From NCBI GenBank assembly GCA_900542065.1, contig UQLU01000002.1, positions 165,334 to 229,333 of the forward strand: DNA of 64,000 bases. The letters are read 5' to 3'. How positions within the stretch are numbered: position 1 is the stretch's first letter; each line of letters begins with the position of its first letter. The notes under the pieces were generated by a model. The model was not told the origin of the DNA. It was given only the letters and a program-made list of their open reading frames with translations, and did no database searches. The stretch comes from an uncultured Eggerthella sp. GTDB taxonomy: Bacteria > Actinomycetota > Coriobacteriia > Coriobacteriales > Eggerthellaceae. Of the stretch, positions 51,409 through 60,396 are shown one piece after another. The position numbers and the translations under genes are program-made.

Positions 51409-52266
51409 CTAGAAGACAGGAAGCACTGAACCTTCGTAGTTATCGTTGATGTAATCGCGGACCTCATCGGAATTCAAAGCTTTTGCCAAAGCTTGAATAC
51501 CTTCGTTGTTTTCGTTGCCTTCTTTAACAACCAACAGGTTTGCATAGGTCTGAGCTGCATCACCATCAGCGCTTTCTACTGCCAGAGCGTCATCGTTTAC
51601 GGTAAGACCAGCCTCGATGGCATAGTTAGCATTGATGCACGCTATATCTACGTCAGCCAATACGGTTGGAACAACTGCTGCCTCAAGTTCTTCAATTTGA
51701 AGATCCAAAGGATTGTCCACGATATCGTTGATAGTTGCATTAACGCCTACACCTTCAGTCAGGGTAATAAGACCTTCTTGCTGAAGAAGAAGCAAGGCGC
51801 GCGCTTCGTTAGTTGGGTCATTTGGAACAGCAACCGTTGCACCAGACTCAAGATTATCCAAAGAGGTTACCTTGCCAGGATAGATTGCTAAAGGCTCGTA
51901 GTGAACAGATGTTACGCTTACCAAATGAGTGCCACGCTCGGAATTGAAATTCTCCAAGTAAGGACCATGCTGGAAGTAATTTGCATCCACCTCGCCATCT
52001 TCGGTTGCTGTATTAGGCTGAACGTAGTCGGTGAATTCGGTTACCTCTAGGGTGTAACCCTCTTCCTCCAGGAGTGGCTTAACTACATCATTCAATATTT
52101 CTGCATGAGGGGTAGGTACTGCGGCTACCTTAATGGTCTTGTCGCTAGAATCCTCAGAAGCAGAATCGGTTGTACCGCCACTACATCCTGTAAGCGCAAG
52201 TGCTGCGCATAACGCTACTGCTACTGCAACAATGGCAAGAAGTTTTTGGGGGATTACCTTCGTCAT
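51409..52266 (-). CDS. MetQ/NlpA family substrate-binding lipoprotein
   Basis: Receptor of a methionine-type ABC importer, 285 residues. The signal peptide ends in LTGC with Cys28 lipidated. The mature protein has the family pattern TIKVAAVPTPHAEILNDVVKPLLEEEGYTLEV, then VDANYFQHGPYLENFN and AVPNDPTNEARALLLLQ. No metN/metI genes are next to it, so it is an orphan or works with a distant ATPase and permease. GAAAGGAAAAATC precedes the ATG. Cargo could be methionine or another amino acid; neighbours suggest an opine-related ligand, which is speculative. Confidence 0.88.
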   Translation of the reverse strand: MTKVIPQKLLAIVAVAVALCAALALTGCSGGTTDSASEDSSDKTIKVAAVPTPHAEILNDVVKPLLEEEGYTLEVTEFTDYVQPNTATEDGEVDANYFQHGPYLENFNSERGTHLVSVTSVHYEPLAIYPGKVTSLDNLESGATVAVPNDPTNEARALLLLQQEGLITLTEGVGVNATINDIVDNPLDLQIEELEAAVVPTVLADVDIACINANYAIEAGLTVNDDALAVESADGDAAQTYANLLVVKEGNENNEGIQALAKALNSDEVRDYINDNYEGSVLPVF

Positions 52267-52604
52267 TGATTTTTCCTTTCATAATTAACGTGCGTGCGAC
52301 TACTACTAAAACCGCTACGTTTGCACGTGCTGTACCTAAAGTTTTTTTGGAATAAGAATCTCGCTGCAACCAGATGCTGCATACTATCTAGCAGCTCTGC
52401 CGAGTTAAACCACAGCGAACAGTGAAGTTTGTCGTTGGCGATTTTATTTGATACGACTCTAAAGAGACGGCCCTAGAACAAACTTACCTCAAAGAACAAG
52501 CGCCCGACTTGCGCATTCGATGCATTCGCATTCGTTCATTGAAACTATTGCAGCTTCGCAATAGCTCTTTTGCTAAACAGCTCACAAGTCCTCCTTTCGG
52601 CGCT
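52267..52604. other. Leader/intergenic region upstream of the metQ-like gene
   Basis: About 338 bases. On the minus strand there is a GCTGC / GCAGC hairpin near 52395-52376 that could be part of a leader, but I do not find the conserved SAM or T-box signatures. An 86-codon minus frame across 52484-52744 lacks a ribosome site and is not supported. Confidence 0.4.
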
Positions 52605-52640
52605 TCAAAAAAATAACCGCCACGTGATGTGACGGCTATT
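52605..52640 (-). terminator. Rho-independent terminator downstream of the fibro-slime protein gene
   Basis: Minus-strand 12-bp stem (52640-52629 with 52623-52612, two G-U pairs, 5-nt loop) followed by TTTTTTGAAG. It lies about 170 nt past the stop at 52808. Confidence 0.8.
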
Positions 52641-52683
52641 AATCCTACCTGGTTTTGAACAAAGGTGATAATTCGTAAATCTA

Positions 52684-52718
52684 AATACTGGTTATAGGCC
52701 CAGCCGATAACCAGTATT
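52684..52718. repeat. 12-bp inverted repeat in the 3' region of the fibro-slime gene
   Basis: Perfect AATACTGGTTAT / ATAACCAGTATT with an 11-nt loop. Related words recur to the right (GACCGATA at about 52725 and 52765, CAGTAACCAATAT near 52745), suggesting a short degenerate repeat cluster. Not terminator-like. Confidence 0.5.
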
Positions 52719-52807
52719 GGCTTGACCGATAGCAGAGTTATCAAGCAGTAACCAATATGCAGTGACCGATATTTAACAGTAATTAAGCTCTTTTTATTTA
52801 CTGGCCG

Positions 52808-54658
52808 TTATTTTCTTCCTAACTTCTTTCGTGCAACATACACTCCAAATCCGCCCAGTATAGCCAAAGCGCCAAGTCCTGCAAGGACGCCAAAATTGCT
52901 GATGTCGGCCGTTTTTGGCAAGGCCTTTTCCTTATTGCTCTCAGAAGAAGTCTGCTTTGCCTTCACCTGATTATTTTGTGTTTCAGTTACTGTTGCTGTG
53001 CTTGTATTGTTACCAGGATTCGGATCGGGACTAGGCACGGGGTCAGGGTCGGGGGTTAGTTGCGGATCAGGATCAGTATTTGGATCTGGCGCAGGATCGG
53101 GGTCCGTAGTTGGGTCAGGGTCGGGATCAGTGTTCGGATCTGGTAAAGGATCGGGATCTGGTTCATGCTCGGCAACTGTTGGCAGATTAAATTTCATGCT
53201 CAGATTCGATTCGTGTCCTCCACGTTCAACATAAAATAGCGAAAGTGAATGTTTCGAATTTTCTGAATTGTCGAAGGTTAAACCCTGCTTTGAAAAAATG
53301 TCAGCAATCGTAGAGACTGGTCCAATTGTGTCGATAGAAGCGGGTCTGCCAGGAACAGAGGACGCTACATTATCAACAGTTACTTCGCCTGTTTTAAAGT
53401 TAATTGCGCCTGATCGCTTACCATGAACACCGCCCATATCGAGTACCAAAACACCATCAATAAACACCCAGACATCGTCATCGCCGGTAAAATCGAACAC
53501 CATATCTTTGTCATTAAACACAGCATCTTTTGGCATTTTGAAATTAGTGCTTAGCGTGAGTCCGAAATGATGATCAAAAGGTCCATCTGGTGAAATAATC
53601 TGATTGTTTTCATCGTAAGAGTTAAAAGGAACAAAGCCTACAGGAATCTGAGTTCCACTTTCCCCTCTTACCGTATACGTGCCATCGTAAACTATAAAAT
53701 CGCCACCGCCAGTTTGTAAGGGATACCAGGCATAATGCTTGTCGCTATTAAAGGAAATAGTCCCATCTTCACTTTCCGAGAGCAGATGAGAAAGATCGGC
53801 ATATATCTTCTTACCTTCTTCTTCCTTATTCGGATCAAACAAGTACGCCATGCTGCGTTCGTCACTGGAATTTAGAATTGGATAGCCATCTTCACCTAAA
53901 CGTGCCTTTACAATACCCTGAACTACTTTTCCGCCAGTGTAGTTACTCATCCAATGATTAAAGCGCAGAGGATTGCGAAAATAATAGTCCGTGTAGTGGT
54001 TTACGCCGCTTCTATCGTCGCCATCAGGATAGTCGAACAAATTGATGGTGATGTAGTGCTCACGGTTGTCGATCGTTGCCAACTTTGGAGGGGTTACGAA
54101 CGAAGCGAGCTCATCGTCGCTTGCGTCAGCATCAGATTCGGCTGCAGCAGTGGTATCTGACGTCGTGGATGCCGCAGGTGCACTGAATGTCGAGAATGCT
54201 TTGGGTGCTGTAGACGCGCTGGATGCTGCATCTACTCCAGAGGTCGAGTTTTCTTCAGATACTGCGGTTACTTTAGGTTCTGCGGAAGCGCTAGATGCCG
54301 CAGCAGTATCGGTCGCTTCGCTAGTATCAGAACTTGCAGGGGTTTCGCTAATCTTTGCCGTTTCGGGGATAGACTTGTCCGCCGACTCTGCACCCGCCGA
54401 TTCCATGCTTGATGATTTAGCATTAGCCGATTCAGTGCTTACCGACTCTGCATCAGCGGCATAGGTTGTTTCGTCTACAGCTGACTTTTCGGAAGCAGTC
54501 TTTTCAGAAGCCGCCGAAAGCGCCGCTGGCTCAATCTGATCGCTTCCTTGTTCTTGCTCAGAGGCATATGCATAAGGCACCACAGCTTGACTTGAAAGTA
54601 ACAGCGCGAGCGACATTGCAACTACCTTTGATGGTTTTCCTTGTCGTTTTGTTGCCAT
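52808..54658 (-). CDS. LPXTG cell-wall protein with fibro-slime domain
   Basis: A 616-residue secreted, sortase-anchored protein. Order: signal peptide (residues 1-33, cleaved near SQAVVPYAYA), a long Ala/Ser/Thr/Glu-rich stalk to about 195, a fibro-slime domain (about 205-470; VFNDKDMVFDFTGDDDVWVFIDGVLVLDMGGVHG), a DPDP-repeat spacer (about 505-545), then LPKTA at 580-584, a hydrophobic helix and RKKLGRK. The ATG at 54658 has GAGGTGG about 8 nt upstream; a 57-nt longer frame is less likely. Such domains occur in adhesins and spore-coat-type proteins; ligand unknown. Not an obvious pilus operon: no sortase is adjacent. Confidence 0.88.
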   Translation of the reverse strand: MATKRQGKPSKVVAMSLALLLSSQAVVPYAYASEQEQGSDQIEPAALSAASEKTASEKSAVDETTYAADAESVSTESANAKSSSMESAGAESADKSIPETAKISETPASSDTSEATDTAAASSASAEPKVTAVSEENSTSGVDAASSASTAPKAFSTFSAPAASTTSDTTAAAESDADASDDELASFVTPPKLATIDNREHYITINLFDYPDGDDRSGVNHYTDYYFRNPLRFNHWMSNYTGGKVVQGIVKARLGEDGYPILNSSDERSMAYLFDPNKEEEGKKIYADLSHLLSESEDGTISFNSDKHYAWYPLQTGGGDFIVYDGTYTVRGESGTQIPVGFVPFNSYDENNQIISPDGPFDHHFGLTLSTNFKMPKDAVFNDKDMVFDFTGDDDVWVFIDGVLVLDMGGVHGKRSGAINFKTGEVTVDNVASSVPGRPASIDTIGPVSTIADIFSKQGLTFDNSENSKHSLSLFYVERGGHESNLSMKFNLPTVAEHEPDPDPLPDPNTDPDPDPTTDPDPAPDPNTDPDPQLTPDPDPVPSPDPNPGNNTSTATVTETQNNQVKAKQTSSESNKEKALPKTADISNFGVLAGLGALAILGGFGVYVARKKLGRK

Positions 54659-54944
54659 AGGTATCGCCACCTCAAATGCGCACTTTTGCAGATGGTCGTT
54701 ATATATTGCGATCACTTGCTATACGCAGTCGAATTTTTATAAACCTAGGCTCTTTATCCGACAATTCATAAGATTTTTGTCCGACTTCTGACTTCTGTCT
54801 CTTAATTGTTACTATTTTACTCGCATTTTAGATTACTGATCCCCAGATCGCCGAATATGGGCACGATTGAATTTCGGCAGAAATGTCGCCTTCAACAGCA
54901 TGTTAGGCACATACAATAAACAAAACTCTTCGAAAGGATCGATC

Positions 54945-55823
54945 ATGGATGAATCGCGCAAGCATGCTCTTTGCCTTTATTTAGTAAAACGCCTTATGAA
55001 AGAGCGTCTTGATAACGGCGGCTATATCACCCAGGCGCTGCTCGATATTGTTCCTGATCGAGACCATCTTGATTCCGCAAGCACCACACAGCTTTGGCTG
55101 GCGTTCCGCGCGTTGGTAAATGTCCGTGAACCGTGGCGTGCAGATAAAGATTTACTTGCCGCGCAAGATGAATTACTGCAGGGCCTTATTAAAGAAGCGG
55201 GCATTACCGATGTAGAAGATACCGACGTTTCACCACTTGATTCACGACTTCGCTTCTGGAAAGGTGACATTACCACTCTTGCAACCGACGCCATAGTAAA
55301 CGCTGCAAATTCTGGCATGACGGGATGTTGGGCTCCCCTTCACTACTGCATTGACAACGCTATTCACACTTTTGCAGGTATACAACTTCGCTACGAATGT
55401 GCGCGGATTATGATTGAGCAGGGATGCGAAGAACCCACAGGGCAAGCGAAAGTAACTCCCGCCTACAACTTACCTGCTAAACATGTCATTCATACCGTAG
55501 GCCCTATTGCGAATGGCGAAGTCAACGATGAACTTAAAGAACAACTTGCATCAAGCTATCGGAGCTGTTTAGATGCCGCCGTTGCAGCGGGCGATAAGTC
55601 CATTGCATTTTGCTGTATTAGTACAGGAGTATTCGGCTTCCCCGCTGAAGAAGCCGCCGAAGTTGCCGTTGGTGCGGTGCGTGAATGGCTAGATCAGCAT
55701 GAAGCAGCAAGCGAATCAAATGATTCGGAGTCCAACGGTTCACACAGCACTGTTCCGACTGTTGTGTTTAACGTATTTCTGGATTCTGATGAAAAAATTT
55801 ATAAGAAGCTTCTTGGATTTTAG
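54945..55823 (+). CDS. Zinc-dependent macrodomain ADP-ribosyl-hydrolase
   Basis: A 292-residue protein. Residues 1-95 are a helical N-terminal extension; the macrodomain follows (about 100-290): ITTLATDAIVNAANSGMTGCWAPLHYCIDNAIHTFAG, then HVIHTVGPI and FCCISTGVFGFPAEEAAEVAV. The Cys/His pattern GCWAPLHYCIDNAIH is that of the zinc macrodomains linked to SirTM/lipoate operons, but no sirtuin or GcvH-like gene is adjacent. AAAGG lies 8 nt before the ATG at 54945; a TTG 78 nt upstream is not needed. A strong terminator follows. Confidence 0.85.
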   Translation: MDESRKHALCLYLVKRLMKERLDNGGYITQALLDIVPDRDHLDSASTTQLWLAFRALVNVREPWRADKDLLAAQDELLQGLIKEAGITDVEDTDVSPLDSRLRFWKGDITTLATDAIVNAANSGMTGCWAPLHYCIDNAIHTFAGIQLRYECARIMIEQGCEEPTGQAKVTPAYNLPAKHVIHTVGPIANGEVNDELKEQLASSYRSCLDAAVAAGDKSIAFCCISTGVFGFPAEEAAEVAVGAVREWLDQHEAASESNDSESNGSHSTVPTVVFNVFLDSDEKIYKKLLGF

Positions 55824-55860
55824 TCCGCAGCAAGCAAAATGACTTTGCCCCTAAAACTCT

Positions 55861-55903
55861 AATAAGCAGCAGCTTGATTTCTCAAACTGCTGCTTATTTT
55901 TGT
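55861..55903 (+). terminator. Terminator of the macrodomain gene
   Basis: 12-bp outer stem AATAAGCAGCAG / CTGCTGCTTATT with an inner TTGA-TTTC-TCAA hairpin, followed by TTTTGTTG, 38 nt past the stop. The rest of the gap to 56029 shows nothing else. Confidence 0.88.
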
Positions 55904-56029
55904 TGCTTGAGGGTTATAGGAAAATGGTTCGAAGTTCCATGTCCTAGTATGACCCTCGTTTGCCGTTCTTACGCTTCTCCGTATTGTTTTCGGACTTATA
56001 CGTTTATTGCCATGTTGGTTTCAATTGTT

Positions 56030-58378
56030 TTATGCAACACGGTTATTTCGGTAGCCCTCATTTCTCTTTTTGCGATAATACATGACTCCTACTGTTGTAG
56101 CACCACCTGCCGCAATAACTGTAATTGCAGCAATTGGAATAAGCAGATTATTGTCGCCAGTTATCGGAAGCGTACTTGTTTTATTCTCAGAATCATCTGA
56201 TGCGGGTTGAGTTTCCGTTTTAGACCCGTCCTTGTCTTCACCGGAATTATCGGAAGCTTCTGTTGTGGTATTAGAGTTGTTATCCTTATTAGAATCGGTG
56301 TTATTAGTATCTTTGTTATCATCGTTTGGATTGCTGCCTTCGCCTGGGTTTTCACTTTCAGTAGGTATCGTTACGGAAGGATTAGTGAAAGTTGCCCCAG
56401 AATACATTTCGGCATAAAGAGAAGGATTAAATCCAGTTACAGCATCTCCGTTACCAAGCCATAACTTGTCAAACGAAATTTCCGCTGTGACCATTCCTGT
56501 ATTTGAAGGGTCAGACTTAAAACTGCCCCATGTGGTAACGTAGGAGCCGTTTTCAGCGCTGTTTAGCGGAGCGCAAATTCCACTACCACCAGAGTAAGAC
56601 CCCCACGAAGCTTGTTCAGCAGGAGCATCCAAATCCGCGCCACACAAATCAGCCGAAATAACAATCATTTTGTCTTGATCTGCCAAATTTTCTAACGCAT
56701 TGGTATAAAGGTTTTCCCATCCCGCATCAGTGCCTGTTCTAGCTGTTGGATTAATCAGGTAAGTACAACCTTTAGCCATGTAATAACGCGCCAATTCAGG
56801 ATAGCCATAGGTATCCTTGCAAATAGAAATACCCATAGCGCCATAAGGCGTATCAACAATAAGTGGATCTTCGCCAGCAGTACACCAAGGACCTTCAACG
56901 GGAGCAATTTTACGATATGACTGCACGGAAGCATTAGGACTGGCTACAAACACTGAATTGTAGGCATGGGCTGTATCGCCCGAAATAGGCTCAGCAGTAC
57001 CAAACACAATATACATATCATACTGTTTAGCCAATTCGGCAATGGCAGTTGCGTACTTGCCATCAGCAGGTTCAGCAATATCTACCACCGCTTGTCCATT
57101 GGCGTCTCCTTCATTAGAAGTTGCCGCATAGCCCGTTAAGGCCATTTCCGGGAAAACCAAAATGTTCACACCATTAGCTGCAGCTTCTTCTATGTAATTT
57201 TTCATCGATTCAAAATTTGCCTCTTTATTTCCAAATGTCGGCTGAAAGTTAACCGTTGCAACTTTTGCTGAACCAGCACTTGGAGAGGTATATTCATCTG
57301 CTGCGCCATCGTTGGCTAAATCGTTATACCATTGGGTATAAAGATTGGGTTTAAAGTTTTCGCTTTGCAAAATATCTGTCGCTGTCGCTAAAGAAAAATC
57401 GACTGTTCCCACATATATGCCTGCGTTGTCTTCAGAAGGTGAACCGACGTAGCATTTTTGGAAATTCTCAGTCCCACTTGACCCAGAAGGCCCTATTACA
57501 CTGCTTCCTCCTGGGAAGGTGTAATGGGATCCATCATAGCCAGTTAAGTTAGAACTTGCTACATATATGCCATCTCGTATGGCAATATTATCAATGCGAT
57601 CAGTGAAATATTTTTGCCATACTGTTGAATCCCCTGTTTTGGCATCAAAGCCCCTTGAAGTTGCCGTAGGGTTTAAAATCATCTTGCATCCTTGTGCAGC
57701 ATAGTAGCGTTCCAGTTCTGGAACCGCATACGTGTCATAGCAAATGTTTACACCAATCTTGCCCCATTCTGTTGAAAGAATCATAGGATTTGCGCCCGGT
57801 GCGCACCACGCCCCTTCAACTGGGTGAATTTTTTGGTACGTCGAAACTACTCCGTCCGGAGAGCAAGCAAACGCCGAATTATAGGCATGGGATTCATCGC
57901 CAGAAATTAATTCCGTATTCCCATATACAACCCACATGTCATACTTTTGAGCAAGTTGAGATACTTCTGTAGCAACAGGACCATCAGCACTTTCTGCATT
58001 ATCAACGGCCATTTTAGCTTCAGGAGAAGATAAATCATCAGTTGACACGTATCCTGTTATGCACATTTCCGGGAAAAGAACAATATCAGCATCTTGTTCA
58101 TCAGCCTGAGCAAGGTAAGCTTTCATTTGCTGGACATTTGCATCTACATCTCCCCATGAAGGTTGAAAATTAACCACCGCAACGGTTGGATTTGAACTAT
58201 CCGCATATGCGTTTTGGGGTGAGCAGAAAAAACCTGCGCATATTGTAACTATTACAAAGAAAACCGTTGCCGTATACTGCTTTGCCAAAATGCCTATTGA
58301 AGTGTGTGTCGATGCGTGCTTAAAAATGTTCACTGACACAGCACGCCGCTTTTTCTGCATAAAATCAGCCGCACCCAT
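56030..58378 (-). CDS. Cell-wall-anchored protein with two nitrilase (carbon-nitrogen hydrolase) domains
   Basis: A 782-residue secreted LPXTG protein. An N-terminal hydrophobic signal (about 35-60) precedes two complete C-N hydrolase domains in tandem. Catalytic Glu-Lys-Cys: E104 (FPEMCITGY), K183 (YQKIHPVEG), C213 (NICYDTY) in the first; E411 (FPEMALTGY), K490 (YRKIAPVEG), C520 (SICKDTY) in the second. An Asn/Asp/Ser-rich spacer (about 675-735) ends at LPITG (737-741), a TM helix and a basic tail. Both domains look active. Known family members are cytoplasmic amidases/nitrilases, so a surface-anchored tandem form is unusual; the substrate (amide, nitrile or carbamoyl) is unknown. AAAGG is 9 nt before the ATG. 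Confidence 0.88.
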   Translation of the reverse strand: MGAADFMQKKRRAVSVNIFKHASTHTSIGILAKQYTATVFFVIVTICAGFFCSPQNAYADSSNPTVAVVNFQPSWGDVDANVQQMKAYLAQADEQDADIVLFPEMCITGYVSTDDLSSPEAKMAVDNAESADGPVATEVSQLAQKYDMWVVYGNTELISGDESHAYNSAFACSPDGVVSTYQKIHPVEGAWCAPGANPMILSTEWGKIGVNICYDTYAVPELERYYAAQGCKMILNPTATSRGFDAKTGDSTVWQKYFTDRIDNIAIRDGIYVASSNLTGYDGSHYTFPGGSSVIGPSGSSGTENFQKCYVGSPSEDNAGIYVGTVDFSLATATDILQSENFKPNLYTQWYNDLANDGAADEYTSPSAGSAKVATVNFQPTFGNKEANFESMKNYIEEAAANGVNILVFPEMALTGYAATSNEGDANGQAVVDIAEPADGKYATAIAELAKQYDMYIVFGTAEPISGDTAHAYNSVFVASPNASVQSYRKIAPVEGPWCTAGEDPLIVDTPYGAMGISICKDTYGYPELARYYMAKGCTYLINPTARTGTDAGWENLYTNALENLADQDKMIVISADLCGADLDAPAEQASWGSYSGGSGICAPLNSAENGSYVTTWGSFKSDPSNTGMVTAEISFDKLWLGNGDAVTGFNPSLYAEMYSGATFTNPSVTIPTESENPGEGSNPNDDNKDTNNTDSNKDNNSNTTTEASDNSGEDKDGSKTETQPASDDSENKTSTLPITGDNNLLIPIAAITVIAAGGATTVGVMYYRKKRNEGYRNNRVA

Positions 58379-58605
58379 GATCAGTTTCCTTTCTTCTCGA
58401 CGGTACCAGTGGGTGCTTTTATTTTCTGAAGCATGTGTTACAGAGCAAAAACTATTCGATTATTTCTTGATGTCATACGGGTATCTGTTTTGTATCCTCT
58501 TAGTGTCCGATTAGTGTCGTTGTGGTATCTATCGGATTGCTTAACCATTTCCTCTAAATTAAAAACCCTGATGGATTCTGTAATGCCTTTGTTTGACGCA
58601 AAAAG

Positions 58606-58642
58606 GCGACAGCGACACCGACCTGTCGCGACAGTGTCGCGC
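58606..58642. repeat. 37-bp CGACAGTGTCG-type repeat, copy A
   Basis: Starts GCGACAGCGACACC and contains the perfect palindrome CTGTCGCGACAG followed by TGTCGCGC. It is identical to copy C except at one position. It lies in the 388-bp gap between the AlbA_2 gene and the nitrilase gene (its start at 58378), about 230 bp upstream of the latter. The rest of the gap has no supported gene. Confidence 0.8.
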
Positions 58643-58766
58643 TAATGATCGTCTATTTCTTAGAGAAATTAATCGCATCGCTTACTCTGTTTCTATTTTT
58701 CTGCATTTTCATATCGCAGATAGATAACCCCAACAATATTTTGACCTTCCTATCACTGTTAACTAT

Positions 58767-60140
58767 TTATTCAGTTAATTGATAAGAATGCTTGTTCTTT
58801 TCTGTACCGCCCTTAATAAAGCCTATTTCCAAGAGTTTCTTGATATGCCTTTGAGCAGTTCTTGTCGAAACTCCTAAGTACTCTGCTAGATTTGCCGATG
58901 ATATCTTTCCGTCACGTAGGGCAACTATCTCTGCGGCTTTCTTTATTCCGTCCATTCCCCTTGATGCAGACAGAGGAGTTATTGGAACTGTCGCACGAAA
59001 TACATCCCCATCTTCTAAAATCACTGGCTTACCACTATAAGCGCGGGAATACTTTTGAAGGTTTCTCATTCCACTACCAAGCTCTTCAGCAAATCCAATT
59101 TGAGAAAACACACCTGCGATGTTGGGGTTTTTCGAAACGGGATTAAAATCTGACAGAGTTAGCCTGCCTTCATAAATAGCTCTGCTTGCATTTTCTGTCC
59201 TAATATCCTCTTTCCCAATTATCAACTTAGCTGGAAAAGGACTAATGAATTCGCGATGGATCATTAGATTTGAAACCAGTTCGCGAACTATTATGTCTCG
59301 CGCATTTATTCTTTGATTTTCTTCCAAGGTAAAACGTTCTGGAACATATCGCGTAGTAAATTCGATTAGCTGTTCATAGGCTTCAATAAGATTCGTTTTG
59401 ATTATTATTCTGTCGTCGTATCTATCAAGATTTTCTTTTCTAAGAATTCCTTCTGTTCTATAAGCTGGGCACACGTCAGAAATAACATCATCTGATCCAA
59501 ACAACAATACTGCAGCAAGCGTATAGCCTTCTTCACCCGTTTGGCGGTTTTTGGTATACAGCTTTGCGCTTCTTAGAAGCTCTTCGTCATTCATTGAACC
59601 CCAAGGATGATTAGGGGTTCTATTTAAGGCAAGTTTTCTGGCTTTGTTTATTACTTCTTTCCTGAAGTCGCCTATTTCAACATATTTATATACTCGACGT
59701 TCCGAATATTCATTTTGCTTACGAAGATACAGAAGTGACATCTGCTCAATGCCAACTACCTTGACATCTGTATCAGCTATACGGTCATAGGTAACTCCTT
59801 TATAAGAATAGACAGCAGGTCCTACTGGGATCCAAACTCTTATCACGAAAGAGTCTTCGATCTGTATTACCTCAGTTTCCAAAACTGGTGCCACATTGAA
59901 AACTTTTGGATTGCTTACCATGTTTACAATAGATCGCTGAATATCTTTCGCCGCATTTTTTGGGACGCCCGAAATAGTTCCATCATCGTTTACGCCAAGA
60001 AAAATGTTTCCTCCTTGGCGGTTGGCAAAAGAACAAATTGTTTGATAGGTGTCATCAGACGGAACTCCACCACAGCGTTTGAACTCGGTCATAAGTCCTT
60101 CGCCCGATTCTAGATGCAATTTTAATTCTTTTGCGTCCAT
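58767..60140 (-). CDS. AlbA_2 domain / HATPase / HTH transcriptional regulator (Schlafen-AAA_4-like)
   Basis: A 457-residue protein. Residues 1-125 are an AlbA_2 (AAA_4, Schlafen-related) nucleic-acid-binding domain: ESGEGLMTEFKRCGG, CSFANRQGGNIFLGVNDDGTISGV. Residues about 260-390 resemble a GHKL-type HATPase_c_4 domain (RELVSNLMIHREF, FSQIGFAEELGSGMRNL). The last 65 residues are a DeoR-like HTH (SSANLAEYLGVSTRTAQRHIKKLLEIGFI). Members act as regulators and occur near mobile or defence genes. It is flanked by three copies of a 37-bp palindromic repeat, so autoregulation is possible. No strong Shine-Dalgarno is seen. Confidence 0.82.
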   Translation of the reverse strand: MDAKELKLHLESGEGLMTEFKRCGGVPSDDTYQTICSFANRQGGNIFLGVNDDGTISGVPKNAAKDIQRSIVNMVSNPKVFNVAPVLETEVIQIEDSFVIRVWIPVGPAVYSYKGVTYDRIADTDVKVVGIEQMSLLYLRKQNEYSERRVYKYVEIGDFRKEVINKARKLALNRTPNHPWGSMNDEELLRSAKLYTKNRQTGEEGYTLAAVLLFGSDDVISDVCPAYRTEGILRKENLDRYDDRIIIKTNLIEAYEQLIEFTTRYVPERFTLEENQRINARDIIVRELVSNLMIHREFISPFPAKLIIGKEDIRTENASRAIYEGRLTLSDFNPVSKNPNIAGVFSQIGFAEELGSGMRNLQKYSRAYSGKPVILEDGDVFRATVPITPLSASRGMDGIKKAAEIVALRDGKISSANLAEYLGVSTRTAQRHIKKLLEIGFIKGGTEKNKHSYQLTE

Positions 60141-60220
60141 TTGGTTCTCGATCCATTAGTGATTTGCAGATTTATCTTTTGGAAATGACTAAACTTTCAA
60201 AAGCGTGTCAAATACGGGGA

Positions 60221-60257
60221 GCGACAGTGTCGCAAACCTGTCGCGACAGTGTCGCGT
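60221..60257. repeat. 37-bp repeat, copy B
   Basis: Variant GCGACAGTGTCGCAAACC followed by the same CTGTCGCGACAG core and TGTCGCG. It lies 80 bp upstream of the AlbA_2 start, next to a TTGACA word on the minus strand (60211-60206), where it could control that promoter. A further half-site GCGACAC is at about 60274. Confidence 0.75.
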
Positions 60258-60396
60258 TACAGCAATAATAATAAGCGACACACTATAAAGTCAAAAGAAA
60301 ATCTCAGTAGTGGTTTTCTTTTAGGTGCTGCTCAGGCAGCTACCATCAAGGTCAATGAGTTAATTTTACCAACAATTATACAATCTGATACAAAGG

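Noticed and set aside
52267..52480. SAM riboswitch before the metQ-like gene
   Set aside because: A GCTGC/GCAGC hairpin exists, but the conserved SAM-I or SAM-IV core words are not visible.
54066..54464. 132-codon plus-strand frame in the fibro-slime gene
   Set aside because: Antisense to the Ala/Ser-rich stalk; the composition simply mirrors it.
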